Shown: positions 36,876 to 46,685, counted from the first letter of the stretch. The stretch is DNA of 64,000 bases from Paracoccaceae bacterium (GCA_028874915.1 JAPPHA010000023.1:62001-126000); one strand, 5' to 3'. Notes: generated by a model not told the origin, from the sequence alone. Made by a program: numbers and translations.

Positions 36876-38690
36876 ATGTTCCATACCCGATTTCCATCGA
36901 TTGTCAGCCCTCTGGGCTTGGCGTTCGTTGTGTCACTTGTTGTCTTGGAGGCCACTGCGGAACCAAGATATGGTATCGCAATGTATGGCGAGCCGGGACT
37001 GCCGGAAAACTTCGTCTCGCTGCCCTATGCGAATTCCGAGGCTCCGAAGGGTGGAACAATCGTCTTCGGCGAGGCCGGAGGATTTGACTCCTTAAACCCC
37101 TATATCCTCAAGGGTCGGGCGCCCTGGGGCGTTCGAGCCCATGTTGTGGAATCGCTCATGGGACGCAATTGGGACGAACCATTCGCTCTCTACGGGCTTC
37201 TTGCCGAATCAATCGAGACCGGGCCGAATCGGCAGTGGGTGGAATTCACCCTGCGGCCCGAGGCGCAATTCTCCGACGGATCACCGGTAACAGTGGAGGA
37301 CGTCCTTTGGTCATTTGAAACCTTGGGGACCGTTGGTCATCCCCGATATCAAAACGCTTGGAAGAAGGTCGCGCATGCGGAACAGACCGGCCCGCGTTCT
37401 GTCCGGTTTACGTTCAATACTGTCGATCTGGAGCTCGCACTGATCATGGGGCTGAGACCGGTCCTCCGTAAAGCCGACTGGGAAGGACGCAATTTCGCCG
37501 AGAGTTCGCTGGACACTGTCGTCGGGACTGGTCCCTATGTGATTGATGGTTTCGAAGCCGGGCGGTTCGTCACTTTCAAACGGAACCCGGACTACTGGGG
37601 GCGCCATCTCGCCTTCAATCGTGGTCGTCACAATTTTGACGAAATCCGGTACGAGTACTTTGGTGACGGAGATGTCATTTTCGAAGCTTTCAAGGCTGGT
37701 GAAACCTCGATCTACCGGGAGTGGAATGCAGGAAAGTGGGATTCGGCCTACGATTTCCCGCGGGTCCGATCAGGCGACGTTGTAAAATCGGAGATTCCGC
37801 ACCGGCGTCCATCCGGAATTCGCGGGTTCGTTTTCAATACGCGAAAGGAAAAGTTCAGGGATTGGCGCGTTCGAGACGCATTGATCCACGCGTTCAATTT
37901 CGAGTTCATCAACAGGACACTCAATGGCGGCAAGCTCCCCAGGATTTCTTCCTACTTTTCAAATTCCGTTCTTGGCATGTCGCAGGGCCCTGCCGAGGGC
38001 CGCGTCCGGCAACTGCTCATGCCTTTTGCGGACGATCTGCTTCCAGGGGCATTGGACGGCTACAGTTTGCCTGTTTCCGATGGTGGCGAACGGAATCGCA
38101 CGAATCTCCGACGCGCCGCCGAACTTCTGACAACCGCAGGCTGGCACGTTGAGGATGGCGTCCTCCGGAATGGATCTGGCGCGGCGTTCGAGATCGAATT
38201 CCTGGTGCGATCCGGGGCCACCGAAAACGAAGCAATCCTGAACATCTATTCCGATGCGCTGAAACGACTGGGTATCGCCACGACCATCACCCTCGTTGAT
38301 GGTGCCCAATACAAGGAACGGACCAGCGTCTACGATTTCGACATGACCAATTATCGCCGAGGACTGTCTCTGTCACCGGGCAACGAACAGCGACTTTACT
38401 GGGGGTCGGAAGGCGTCACCAAGCCGGGGACGCGAAACTACATGGGGATCGACAGCCCGGCGGCGGAAGCAATGATCGACACCATGCTTTCAGCCAAGGA
38501 TCAGAAGGAATTTGTGGCCGCAGTCAAGGCCCTCGACCGCATTCTGACATCAGGACGCTATGTCATTCCGACCTGGTATTCGACGCTGTCGTTCCTCGCC
38601 CATAAGAGTGAACTCAAGTACTCCAAGCAGCTGCCCATGTACGGAGACTGGCTTGGATTCCTTCCAAGCGTCTGGTGGTACGAGGGATAA
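36876..38690 (+). CDS. Peptide ABC transporter substrate-binding protein, YejA-like (family 5)
   Basis: A 604-residue periplasmic protein. ATG 36876 starts a signal peptide (residues ~1-28, ending LEATAEP); the frame is open to 36774. Family-5 features: GGTIVFGEAGGFDSLNPYIL, EFTLRPEAQFSDGSPVTVEDV, GTGPYVIDGFEAGRFVTFKR. The opening RYGIAMYGEPGLPENFVSLP resembles YejA, which binds oligopeptides and microcin C. No permease or ATPase genes are adjacent, so it is an orphan binding protein here. Confidence 0.88.
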   Translation: MFHTRFPSIVSPLGLAFVVSLVVLEATAEPRYGIAMYGEPGLPENFVSLPYANSEAPKGGTIVFGEAGGFDSLNPYILKGRAPWGVRAHVVESLMGRNWDEPFALYGLLAESIETGPNRQWVEFTLRPEAQFSDGSPVTVEDVLWSFETLGTVGHPRYQNAWKKVAHAEQTGPRSVRFTFNTVDLELALIMGLRPVLRKADWEGRNFAESSLDTVVGTGPYVIDGFEAGRFVTFKRNPDYWGRHLAFNRGRHNFDEIRYEYFGDGDVIFEAFKAGETSIYREWNAGKWDSAYDFPRVRSGDVVKSEIPHRRPSGIRGFVFNTRKEKFRDWRVRDALIHAFNFEFINRTLNGGKLPRISSYFSNSVLGMSQGPAEGRVRQLLMPFADDLLPGALDGYSLPVSDGGERNRTNLRRAAELLTTAGWHVEDGVLRNGSGAAFEIEFLVRSGATENEAILNIYSDALKRLGIATTITLVDGAQYKERTSVYDFDMTNYRRGLSLSPGNEQRLYWGSEGVTKPGTRNYMGIDSPAAEAMIDTMLSAKDQKEFVAAVKALDRILTSGRYVIPTWYSTLSFLAHKSELKYSKQLPMYGDWLGFLPSVWWYEG

Positions 38691-38983
38691 CAGAGTTCGG
38701 GACGGCGACCCTCAAGGGAGCGGGGACATCGGTTGACGCTGGCGAGACTCCGGGAATCCGCGAATCCTGGCGCCGTCCGTTCCTTCCGGATCCACGCGGC
38801 GTAGACGGACTGGGAAGACACAAAGTTCGGACGGGTTCTGGTGGTGTCTCCGGCCAGCATTGCTGAATCCGGAATATCCGGCAGCCTGTGTGAACCGGTC
38901 TCTGGGCAGCAAAAGTATCCACACTGCTGCCAAGTACAGAAGGCCGTTGGACACGGGCCGGCAGGCCGGTCCGTGCGGTCAGG
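38691..38983. other. Gap between convergent genes with a hairpin
   Basis: No gene seen. A GC-rich hairpin at 38952-38975 (outer arms CACGG/CCGTG, inner CCGG/CCGG, one mismatched pair) lies just beyond the DUF502 stop. It has no T-run, so at best it is a weak transcription barrier. Confidence 0.4.
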
Positions 38984-39676
38984 TTAAGCCTTGGCTTCGG
39001 GAATTCGATGTCCCAGTACATCGGGGGCGGCAGGGTCTTTCCCGGGCGCTTCTTTTTTGGGGTACGAAAGGACTTCCCCTTTTGTAGGAGGTACGACCAG
39101 GCCCGCCGAAATGACAAGCTTTGCCGCGTCTTCCAGTTCCATGTCGAGGACAACGACATCTTTCTTTGGCACGAACAGGAGAAATCCCGAAGTCGGATTC
39201 GGAGTCGTCGGCAAGAAAACGCTCAGCATGTCATCATCAGCGGCCTTGTCGGCGACTTCTCCTCGGGTTTCGGTTGAAATGAACGCGACCGCCCAGATAC
39301 CCCGGCGAGGATATTCCACGAGGCAGGCTTGCTCAAACGTCGTGTTTTGCTGGTTCAAAATCGTTTCGACGATCTGTTTGACACTGTTGTAGATCCAACG
39401 AACGACTGGTGTTCGTGAGACGACCGCCTCACCCAGGCCGACGATCTGTCGTCCAACATATCCCTTGGCGATGGCACCGATGATTGTTGTGAAAATGACG
39501 AAAACGAGGATGCCGATTCCCCGGATCTCAACTTCATAGTGCATCAACGGATTGAAGGCGTCCGGGACAAGCGGAAGAATTCGGTCGTCGACAAATCCGG
39601 CAAACGTCCACACGACGTAAAAGGTGAGCAGAACCGGGAGAACAACGGCGAGTCCGGTCAGAAAATTGGTGCGCAT
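38984..39676 (-). CDS. DUF502 family inner-membrane protein
   Basis: A 230-residue protein of the DUF502 family. Two hydrophobic segments lie at residues ~7-29 and ~52-72, with the family phrases GLAVVLPVLLTFYVVW and GRQIVGLGEAVVSRTPVVRW, then IYNSVKQIVETI and FLPTTPNPTSGFLLFVP. Function is unknown. The upstream region (39677-40053) has no gene. Confidence 0.88.
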   Translation of the reverse strand: MRTNFLTGLAVVLPVLLTFYVVWTFAGFVDDRILPLVPDAFNPLMHYEVEIRGIGILVFVIFTTIIGAIAKGYVGRQIVGLGEAVVSRTPVVRWIYNSVKQIVETILNQQNTTFEQACLVEYPRRGIWAVAFISTETRGEVADKAADDDMLSVFLPTTPNPTSGFLLFVPKKDVVVLDMELEDAAKLVISAGLVVPPTKGEVLSYPKKEAPGKDPAAPDVLGHRIPEAKA

Positions 39677-40053
39677 GACATTGATCCGCGTCTTTGACGT
39701 GCCCGGCAGTGTGAGGGGTCTTTCGGCCAGGCTATCGGCCGGGCTGGACCGACCGGGAATTCACCGCGGAAATCCTACGGAAAACTATTCCATTGCGCAA
39801 GAATCGTCATGACAGGTTCACCATGACACGGTTACTTTCGGATATGTGGCTTTTCCATTGTGTGCGGAAGCCTTGAGCTTCCTGCCTTGAAGGAAGATCG
39901 TTTCTGGAAGACACGCCTGAGGAAAAGTCCGCACAGGTGATCTGCCGAAAGACATCGTGGAATCGATCGGTGTCAGGAACGGATCACGCATATTCACCCC
40001 GCTAGACGCTTTGTTGACAAAATATCGGACTGAAAGGGGGATCCGAAGAAGGG
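39677..40053. other. Gap without recognisable gene
   Basis: A 79-codon minus frame (39818-40057) starts with TTG overlapping the psuG stop, but it has no recognisable features. I do not support it as a gene. Confidence 0.35.
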
Positions 40054-41010
40054 TCAATCGATGACCGGGTTCTCCGCAAGTCGGATAGCGATCCGGGCCG
40101 CGAGGCGGGCGTTGTTTTTGAGGAGTGCGACGTTCGCGGCAAGCGATTTCCCGTCTGTCGCCACTCGGACCCGTTCAAGAAGAAAGGGTGTCAGGGCCTT
40201 AGAGCGGATTCCGAGTGCTGAAGCATCTTTGACGGCGGATTCGACGGCGGATTCTATGACGGATGCCGAAACTTCGTCAGCGACCGGGATCGGGTTTGCA
40301 ATCAGTTGCCCGCCTGCCAGACCAAGGTCCGCGCGAACCCGGTGCATCCTGACAATTTCCTCAATGGAATCCACTCGCAGGGGCGAAGGCAATCCGGACT
40401 TCCTTGACCAGAATGCAGGAAATTCATCAGACTGGAAGACCAAGACGGGGACTCCGAGACTTTCCAGGGTCTCCAAGGTCTTGGGAAGGTCAAGAATCGC
40501 TTTGGCACCGGCCGAGACAACCGTCACCGAAGTTGTAGCCAATTCGCGCAGGTCAGCAGAGACGTCGAAAGATTCCGGTGCGCCTCGGTGAACTCCACCA
40601 ATTCCTCCTGTCGCGAATACACCGATGCCAGCGAGCCTGGCCACAACCATCGTTGCGGCCACGGTCATTGAGCCATTGGCTCCCGACACGATGGCATGGG
40701 CAAGGTCGCTACGAGAGAGTTTTGAGACACCGCGGGATCGTGCCAGGAACTCGAGATCACCCGCTTCAAGCCCTACTCGTAACTGACCGGCAAAACATGC
40801 AATTGTTGCAGGTGTCGCACCTTCAGCACGTATCAGGTCTTCGACCGCCAACGCGGTTTCCAGGTTTCTCGGAAACGGTAGTCCGTGGGAAATGACAGTA
40901 CTTTCCAGCGCAACGACAGGAGCCCCGGCCTGTCTTGCAGCATCGACACTTGGGCTGAAAACAGGCGCGATGGATCCAAATGCCGGTTGTCGCACTGTCA
41001 TGGCCGGCAA
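40054..41010 (-). CDS. psuG: Pseudouridine-5'-phosphate glycosidase
   Basis: A 318-residue enzyme that reversibly splits pseudouridine 5'-phosphate into uracil and ribose 5-phosphate. Family marks: VALESTVISHGLPFPRNLET near the start, FATGGIGGVHRGA, VVSAGAKAILDLPKTLETLE and the long C-terminal helix. It overlaps the upstream kinase gene by 13 bases, giving the two-step pseudouridine salvage operon psuK-psuG. Confidence 0.95.
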   Translation of the reverse strand: MPAMTVRQPAFGSIAPVFSPSVDAARQAGAPVVALESTVISHGLPFPRNLETALAVEDLIRAEGATPATIACFAGQLRVGLEAGDLEFLARSRGVSKLSRSDLAHAIVSGANGSMTVAATMVVARLAGIGVFATGGIGGVHRGAPESFDVSADLRELATTSVTVVSAGAKAILDLPKTLETLESLGVPVLVFQSDEFPAFWSRKSGLPSPLRVDSIEEIVRMHRVRADLGLAGGQLIANPIPVADEVSASVIESAVESAVKDASALGIRSKALTPFLLERVRVATDGKSLAANVALLKNNARLAARIAIRLAENPVID

Positions 41011-41888
41011 TCCGTTCCACCGACGTGCCAGGTTGCGGACCTTGCGGCCACGGTCAATGCCTCCATCGGAGACAACTGTTGAGACTCTGCATGAATATGG
41101 GCCGCGACAAAGACATCACCGGCTCCTGTCGACTGAATGGCTCGGACACCATCAGGTTGAACTGTCAACACCTGCCGACCTGTCTTTGCCGCGATTCCGC
41201 GCTCACCGTCGGTGACGACGATATGTGCCGGGCTGAACATAGACAGAGTCTGGACCGCGGCCCGTGCGGTGGGAAACTCCCGGCCGCACATTTGACCGGC
41301 CTCGAGCCTGTTCAAGTAGAGGGTTGCTCCCGGCAGTTCGAGAAAAGGTCGCAAGCGTCTGACCTTCGCCGGCGAAGCGGAGACAAGCCTCAGATCAGCC
41401 AGGGACAATGCAGGGTGGACTGACCAGTCCTGGAGCAATGTCTCGGGCAAGTTTCCGTCGATGACCACCGTTCCGGTCCATGGACCTTGTTCGGAGGTCA
41501 ATCGACCGCTCGTCAAGGGGTCGAGCAGGCGCGCCGCCGCGGTTTCGACCGTTCGGACATCGGCGACGGCGGCGTGAAGTTGTCCTCGGCATTCGATGGC
41601 GACATACCGGCCGGTAGACCGTTCAGCCATCCGCTGAACGTGATCGACGGTCACTCCTCGATTTGAAGCGAAGGCAAGAAGGGAGTCTCCATCTCGATCC
41701 TGTCCGACTGCGGACAACAAGACAACTTCCATGTCGTACCGCCGGAGGCCGATCGCCACATTCAGGGCGACACCACCTGGTTGACGAGAAATGCGGCCAG
41801 GGACGTCAGCACCGGTCGAGACTGCGGCGTCAGTTCTTCCGATCAGATCCCAATGCATGGACCCGATACAGAGAATCGGTTGTGTCAT
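40998..41888 (-). CDS. psuK: PfkB-family kinase, probable pseudouridine kinase
   Basis: A 296-residue ribokinase-fold protein. It has the opening ILCIGSMHWDLIGR, the substrate-binding GRISRQPGGVALNVAIGLRR, and the anion hole/catalytic base in STGAGDVFVAAHI. Together with psuG it would phosphorylate pseudouridine. ATG 41888 is preferred; a TTG at 41936 extends the frame 16 residues. The function rests on operon context, since PfkB kinases are hard to assign by sequence. Confidence 0.85.
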   Translation of the reverse strand: MTQPILCIGSMHWDLIGRTDAAVSTGADVPGRISRQPGGVALNVAIGLRRYDMEVVLLSAVGQDRDGDSLLAFASNRGVTVDHVQRMAERSTGRYVAIECRGQLHAAVADVRTVETAAARLLDPLTSGRLTSEQGPWTGTVVIDGNLPETLLQDWSVHPALSLADLRLVSASPAKVRRLRPFLELPGATLYLNRLEAGQMCGREFPTARAAVQTLSMFSPAHIVVTDGERGIAAKTGRQVLTVQPDGVRAIQSTGAGDVFVAAHIHAESQQLSPMEALTVAARSATWHVGGTDCRP

Positions 41889-42589
41889 GGCCTCCGTGAC
41901 CAGTTTCGATTGCAATTGATCCAGCCTACTGGCCAACGCTGGATTCGGAAAGCAGGTGACCTGAGGGGACTATCCCCGTCGGCACACCGATCTGGTTGTG
42001 TCGTCGTCGCCGAGTCGTCAAAATCCGTACGATCGGACGGGCAGTCGAGTTCTGGCTGTTCCTGACGTGGACCGGTCCTGTCAGGGTGTTCACGGGAAGA
42101 GGCAGGGGAAAACGCCCGAAGTGCAATTGTCCGGCCCGACTTGCCAACGGCGGCGACCAGGTCCGTTCGACGACTTCAGATGATGGCATTGTCGAAGATA
42201 GTGAATTCGACATGCGTTTTTATCGTTCGCCAGTTGATGATGGAGTTGAAATGTTTGGGCAACGAAACTGAAAGTTGCCCCGGATCCCAATATATGCCCT
42301 ACACTTCGGACGTCTCCGCAATCGACTCGTTTGATCTCCTTGAATTCCGCTTGCACCCCGATTGTCCGTTGTTCACCGCCGAGTGAGCGGCGGCGCATCC
42401 GACGGAGTCCGCCATGCCGTTTTGTTCGTACTGCCAGATCCCGCAATCGCCGCTTGCCAATTCGAAGCGTGTGCATTAACTGCCGCCCATTCCGCAGGCG
42501 GGGTCGGGCATTGGCGTAAAATTCGGTCAATGCCCTCCGGTTGAACGTCGTTTCTTTCCCCGCTGAGGCCAAACCGGAAAGGAAAGACA
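41889..42589. other. Long gap upstream of rpsB; possible leader element at its end
   Basis: No credible gene in ~700 bases (a 168-codon minus frame is unsupported). Near rpsB, TCCGGTT (42536-42542) can pair with AACCGGA (42572-42578). Alternatively CTTTCC (42554-42559) can pair with the GGAAAG (42576-42581) that is part of the ribosome-binding site. A leader in this position would suit feedback control by S2, but this is inference. Confidence 0.35.
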
Positions 42590-43627
42590 ATGCCAATTCC
42601 CGAGTTTACTCTGCGCCAGCTTTTGGAGGCTGGTGTGCATTTTGGACATCAGACGCACCGGTGGAACCCACGGATGGGTCGTTACATCTACGGAGCTCGC
42701 AACGGGATCCATATCGTCGATCTGACCCAAACCGTTCCGATGCTCGCCGAGGCCTTGGACACCATCCGTTCGACTGTCGCCGGTGGTGGACGGCTGCTCC
42801 TCGTGGGTACGAAACGCCAAGCCCAGAAGCCCGTCGCCGAGGCAGCGCGACGATCGGCTCAATTCCATGTCAATCATCGCTGGCTCGGCGGCACACTGAC
42901 AAACTGGAAAACGGTGTCCAACTCCATTGGTCGCCTGGACGACATCGACGAAAAACTCGCGTCGGGTACCGAAGGAATGACCAAGAAGGAACGTCTCGGC
43001 ATGGAGCGGGAACAGCGCAAGCTGCAGGCATCCTTGGGCGGTATCCGGGAAATGGGCGGCGTCCCTGACATTTTGTTTGTCATCGACGTCAAGAAGGAAG
43101 CCTTGGCGGTGGCCGAGGCAAACAAGCTGGGGATTCCGGTGGTGGCTGTTGTCGACACCAATTGTGCCCCGGAAGGAATTGATTACTTGGTGCCCGGGAA
43201 CGACGATGCGTCCCGTGCAGTCGGGCTCTACTGCGATCTCATTGCTCGAGCTGCCCTAGCCGGAGTCGAAGAGAAGATGGGCTCCGCTGGAATCGATATC
43301 GGCAACCTGGAAGTCATTCCGGGCGAAGACGGTGCGAGCAGCGAAGACGGTGCGAGCAGCGAAGACGGTAGGAGCGATGATGGAAGTGTAAGCGTTGAAG
43401 CTGGTGAAACCGGCGAAACCAGTGAAGCGGGCACGACTGTCGATTCTGAAACGGAAAAAAGCCCAGCAGCCTCGACAGAGGAAAGCGTTGAAGCGCGTGA
43501 CGAAACGGTGGAAGAACCCGGGGAAGGCAATGACGAAACCGCCGAAGACACGGGCGCCGAATCCTCCGACTCCCATTCAGACCCAACCGCCGAAGTCGAG
43601 CCGGAAAACCGACCCGCGTCGAATTGA
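42590..43627 (+). CDS. rpsB: 30S ribosomal protein S2 with long acidic C-terminal extension
   Basis: A 345-residue protein. Residues 1-~245 are a normal S2 ([57 protein letters not shown]). Residues ~246-345 form an extension dominated by Glu, Asp, Ser and Thr with no predicted fold, starting with near-perfect 18-base repeats at 43325-43378. Alphaproteobacterial S2 proteins are often extended, but rarely by so long and acidic a tail. It is followed by tsf after 143 bases, the conserved rpsB-tsf pair. GGAAAGGAAAG precedes the ATG. Confidence 0.95.
   Translation: MPIPEFTLRQLLEAGVHFGHQTHRWNPRMGRYIYGARNGIHIVDLTQTVPMLAEALDTIRSTVAGGGRLLLVGTKRQAQKPVAEAARRSAQFHVNHRWLGGTLTNWKTVSNSIGRLDDIDEKLASGTEGMTKKERLGMEREQRKLQASLGGIREMGGVPDILFVIDVKKEALAVAEANKLGIPVVAVVDTNCAPEGIDYLVPGNDDASRAVGLYCDLIARAALAGVEEKMGSAGIDIGNLEVIPGEDGASSEDGASSEDGRSDDGSVSVEAGETGETSEAGTTVDSETEKSPAASTEESVEARDETVEEPGEGNDETAEDTGAESSDSHSDPTAEVEPENRPASN
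43325..43378 (+). repeat. 18-base tandem repeats inside rpsB
   Basis: Two identical units GAAGACGGTGCGAGCAGC (43325-43342, 43343-43360) and a third degenerate unit to 43378. They encode EDGASS repeats at the start of the S2 acidic tail. Confidence 0.9.
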
Positions 43628-43770
43628 CTTCAGGGCCGGCCGGTTTGTTGAACAGAATTTTGCGGCAGTGAATTGAGAGGTCGATTTGGGAAAGCCGTCG
43701 CTCGGCCGATGGATGATACTGCCAGTTGATGAAAAACCTTACAGGGCTTGAGAACTCGGGAGAACAGCAA

Positions 43771-44646
43771 ATGTCTATTCCGGCTGTACAGGTGAAGCAG
43801 CTTCGCGACAAGTCAGGTGCCGGCATGATGGATGCCAAGCGGGCTCTCGTAGCATGTGATGGTGACATGGAAGCGGCGTTGGACTGGTTGCGCACCAAAG
43901 GTCTGGCGAAAGCCGCAAAAAAGTCAGGCCGAACAGCTGCTGAAGGACTGGTTGGCGTCGCAGTTGACAGCGGCACGGCGGCACTCGTAGAGGTCAATGC
44001 CGAAACAGACTTTGTTGCCAACAACAAAGAATTCCAGCAACTCGTGCGCGAGGTTTCCCGAGCGGCCCTCGCTGTCGAAGACGTAGACACCCTTCGCGCC
44101 GCCCGCCTGGGTGACGGTACAGTCGAGGACGCGGTTGTCGAAAAGATTGCGACTATTGGCGAAAACATGAGTGTCCGGCGAATGGTTCGTTTGGAAGGCG
44201 AACATGTTGCCCATTACATCCACAATTCCGTGACGGAGGGCTTGGGAAAGATCGGAACCCTGGTCGCCATCACAGGCAGCGATACGGTGACGGCGCGGCA
44301 GATCGCGATGCATGTCGCCGCGTCAAACCCGATTGCACTGTCCGAGGAAAACCTTGACCCGTCGGTCGCCGATCGAGAGAAAACGATAATTGCCGATCAG
44401 GCCCGGCAGTCCGGGAAACCTGAATCCGCCATCGAAAAAATCACTGCGGGGCGCTGGCGGAAATTTCGCGAAGAATCGATTTTGCTGGATCAGAAGTTTG
44501 TGATGAATTCCGATGAGACTGTCAGAACTGTTGCCGAACGGACAGGAATTACAATCGTCGGATTCGCCAGGTTTGAAGTCGGCGAAGGCATCGAAAAAGA
44601 GCAGGAAGATTTCGCGGCTGAGGTGGCAAAAGCCATGGAGGGGTAG
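43771..44646 (+). CDS. tsf: Elongation factor Ts
   Basis: A 291-residue guanine-nucleotide exchange factor for EF-Tu. The N-terminal UBA-like region (VKQLRDKSGAGMMDAKRAL, GDMEAALDWLRTKGLAKA) and the core motif TDFVANNKEFQQLV are intact, and the end FARFEVGEGIEKE is typical. ATG 43771 starts at the conserved N-terminus; the frame is open to 43726. In most bacteria pyrH and frr follow, but here Tn3 relics begin within ~200 bases. Confidence 0.96.
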   Translation: MSIPAVQVKQLRDKSGAGMMDAKRALVACDGDMEAALDWLRTKGLAKAAKKSGRTAAEGLVGVAVDSGTAALVEVNAETDFVANNKEFQQLVREVSRAALAVEDVDTLRAARLGDGTVEDAVVEKIATIGENMSVRRMVRLEGEHVAHYIHNSVTEGLGKIGTLVAITGSDTVTARQIAMHVAASNPIALSEENLDPSVADREKTIIADQARQSGKPESAIEKITAGRWRKFREESILLDQKFVMNSDETVRTVAERTGITIVGFARFEVGEGIEKEQEDFAAEVAKAMEG

Positions 44647-44823
44647 GGGACGGGACCATTCCCCTGCATTCAGCACGGAATTGCGACACAAGCGCGATCG
44701 ATGACTCCAAAACATCCCTCAGTGTCGCGAGACGGCGATGCATGGTGCCTCCCAATATTCGGTGGCCCAGGTCAAATAGGAAATGCAAATCGTTCCGTTT
44801 CCGGCCACGTGTCCGCATTCTCC

Positions 44824-45019
44824 ATGGCTGGGATCGCTCAATTCGAACGTGACCTGATCAGCAAGAATACCGTCCTCGACGTCGTAAAACGGCACAGGCA
44901 ATCCGGACAAATGTGCATTCTCGCAACGCTCAGCGTCAAATGCGCGGACAATCACCCGTGAATGCGACAAGAGGCGAAGACAAAATACTTAGTGTCATTT
45001 CGCCCCCGGAATCGACCCC
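44824..45019 (+). pseudogene. Tn3 resolvase tail plus right terminal repeat, copy A
   Basis: The plus frame reads MAGIAQFERDLIS joined directly to KNTVLDVVKRHRQSG. In an intact resolvase about 50 residues lie between these pieces, so an internal deletion occurred, probably at the shared ATCAGC. The tail runs to a terminal repeat whose reverse complement begins GGGGTCGATTCCGGGGGCGA (end at 45019). The methyltransferase ATG follows at the next base. Confidence 0.7.
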
Positions 45020-45805
45020 ATGAGGTCGATCTTTCAAACGGCAGCGTCCTTCTACGCGGACTTCCGTGTTCCGTACCCGAAGGAACTCATGAACCAGGTG
45101 GTAGCCGAGTGCGGTCTCGATGGGCGAAAGCGCCTCCTTGATCTGGGCTGCGGGACGGGGGAGGTGTTCCTTCGACTGCTGCCTCATCTTTCCTCGGTTG
45201 TCGCGGTCGACCCCGATCCCGACATGCTGGAGCACGCGAAGCGCAAGGCCGCGCGCCTGAACTCGTCGGATATCCGGTTCGTCCAAGCCACTGCGGAGGA
45301 GATTGACGGGACCTACGGAGTCTTCGATTTCGTTACCGCCGGAGCGAGCTTTCACTGGATGGATCGGCAATTGGTGGCGAGGACGGTCGCACGTGACCTT
45401 CTGGTCCCCGGGGGAACGTTGGTAATTCTCGGCAGCACCAGCCTGTGGCACGGGGAAGAGCCGTGGCATGGTGTCGTCCGCGATGTTATCCGGCATTGGT
45501 GCGGTGAGAACCGCCGTGCGGGAACCGGCTTGTTCCAGACCCCGGGCGAACCGCATCAAGCAGTGCTGGAACTGCTCGGCTATGCAGTCGAGGAGACGAT
45601 GTTCGAAGTCGATCATGAATGGTCGTTGAAGGCGCTACTCGGGTATCTCTATTCGACTTCCTTCGCTTCGCCCGGCGTCCTCGCGGGGAACCGGGTCCAG
45701 TTCGAGGCAGACCTCATGGCGTCGCTGCTCGCCCACGATCGTTCGGGGCAATACTGCGAAACGCTCCGGTTCCATCTGATTCTTGCGAGGCCGCCGGGCA
45801 GCTGA
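45020..45805 (+). CDS. Class I SAM-dependent methyltransferase
   Basis: A 261-residue Rossmann-fold methyltransferase. Motif I is LLDLGCGTGEVFLRL, followed by VVAVDPDPDMLEHA (motif II) and FDFVTAGASFHWMD. The opening FQTAASFYADFRVPYP matches small-molecule methyltransferases of the UbiE/trans-aconitate type; the substrate is unknown. The ATG immediately follows the Tn3 terminal repeat and has no ribosome-binding site of its own in view. An alternative start would be further downstream. Both flanks are Tn3 relics, so it is a passenger or a survivor of local rearrangement. Confidence 0.82.
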   Translation: MRSIFQTAASFYADFRVPYPKELMNQVVAECGLDGRKRLLDLGCGTGEVFLRLLPHLSSVVAVDPDPDMLEHAKRKAARLNSSDIRFVQATAEEIDGTYGVFDFVTAGASFHWMDRQLVARTVARDLLVPGGTLVILGSTSLWHGEEPWHGVVRDVIRHWCGENRRAGTGLFQTPGEPHQAVLELLGYAVEETMFEVDHEWSLKALLGYLYSTSFASPGVLAGNRVQFEADLMASLLAHDRSGQYCETLRFHLILARPPGS

Positions 45806-46034
45806 TGCGCGACGAAGCCGACGTGGTTCCGCTCACACGAGACTGTCGCGGTTGGAACGTCGGTTACCCGGTGCCCCCTGCACAGATCCGGACGTGGTCG
45901 TTGAACCATCCGGCTCTTACCTCTGGTTTTGACGGTAAATCGCGTGTTCGGCCACAGGTGCGAGATCCGCAGCGGTGGCCAAATAGCTGCCGCCAGTATG
46001 CCGACCTTGTTCCACGTAAAGCGGCCAAAATCAG
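45806..46034. other. Short gap after the methyltransferase
   Basis: No gene seen. The resolvase tail of copy B begins at about 46025 (in-frame peptide RPKSDRLALKVLQAVSEGRS). Confidence 0.4.
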
Positions 46035-46277
46035 ACAGGCTCGCGCTCAAGGTCCTTCAGGCCGTCAGCGAGGGACGAAGCTACCGCTGAATTGCCCGTG
46101 ATCTCGGAATCAGTAAGGAAACTGTCCTCGATGTCGTAAAACGGCACGGGCAAGCCGGATGAAAGTGCATTCTCGCAGCGATCAGCATCAAATGTGCGGA
46201 CAATCGCTCGTGATTGCGACGAGAGGCGAAGGCCAAATGCTAAGAGTGTCATTTCGCCCCGTACCGGAATCGACCCC
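46025..46277 (+). pseudogene. Tn3 resolvase tail plus right terminal repeat, copy B
   Basis: The frame reads RPKSDRLALKVLQAVSEGRS then YR, an in-frame TGA where the sister copy has Trp, then IARDLGISKETVLDVVKRHG and a stop. The following ~115 bases match copies A and E and end in GGAATCGACCCC; the reverse complement starts GGGGTCGATTCCGGTACGGG, a Tn3-type terminal repeat. Confidence 0.75.
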
Positions 46278-46287
46278 GTTGGGGACG

Positions 46288-46685
46288 ATCGACACAGGTC
46301 CTGTTCGGCACGCTGCACCGGCTGGCGGAATGGAAGGTCTCGGTTGTCGCCATGAACGGCATGACCTTGAACTCGACACGCCGCGCGGACAGATGATGGC
46401 CACCATGTTGGCCGGGGTCGCTCAGTTCGAGCACGACCTGATCAGCGAGCGGGTGAAATCGGGGCTGGCCGCCACGAAGGCGCCGGGGGAAGAAACTTGG
46501 GCGTCAACCCGGGCAACGGCCAAAGTCGGACAGACTTGCACCGAAAGTGCTTCAGGCGGTCAGTGAAGGGCGAAGTTATCGCTGGATCGCCCGTGACCTC
46601 GGAATCAGCAAGAATACCGTCCTCGATATCGTGAAACGGCACCTAAAAATCCTTAGGGTAGGATTCTGCCCCGGAACCGACCCCA
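46288..46685 (+). pseudogene. tnpR: Tn3 resolvase central and C-terminal relic, copy C
   Basis: Pieces in order: LFGTLHRLAEWKVSVVAMNG (one frame), DTPRGQMMATMLAGVAQFEH then DLISERVKSGLAATKA (next frame), then VLQAVSEGRSYRWIARDLGI and SKNTVLDIVKRH (third frame). Together they are residues ~80 to the end of a serine resolvase with two frameshifts. The N-terminal catalytic part is missing. After VKRH the sequence differs from the other copies but again ends in GGAACCGACCCC (46674-46685), a terminal-repeat-like end. Confidence 0.75.

Noticed and set aside
39818-40057. 79-codon minus frame overlapping the psuG stop by TTGA
   Set aside because: TTG start, no features and low-quality composition; the overlap is likely accidental.
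42090-42596. 168-codon minus frame upstream of rpsB
   Set aside because: It overlaps the rpsB start, has no family match and lies in a probable promoter/leader region.
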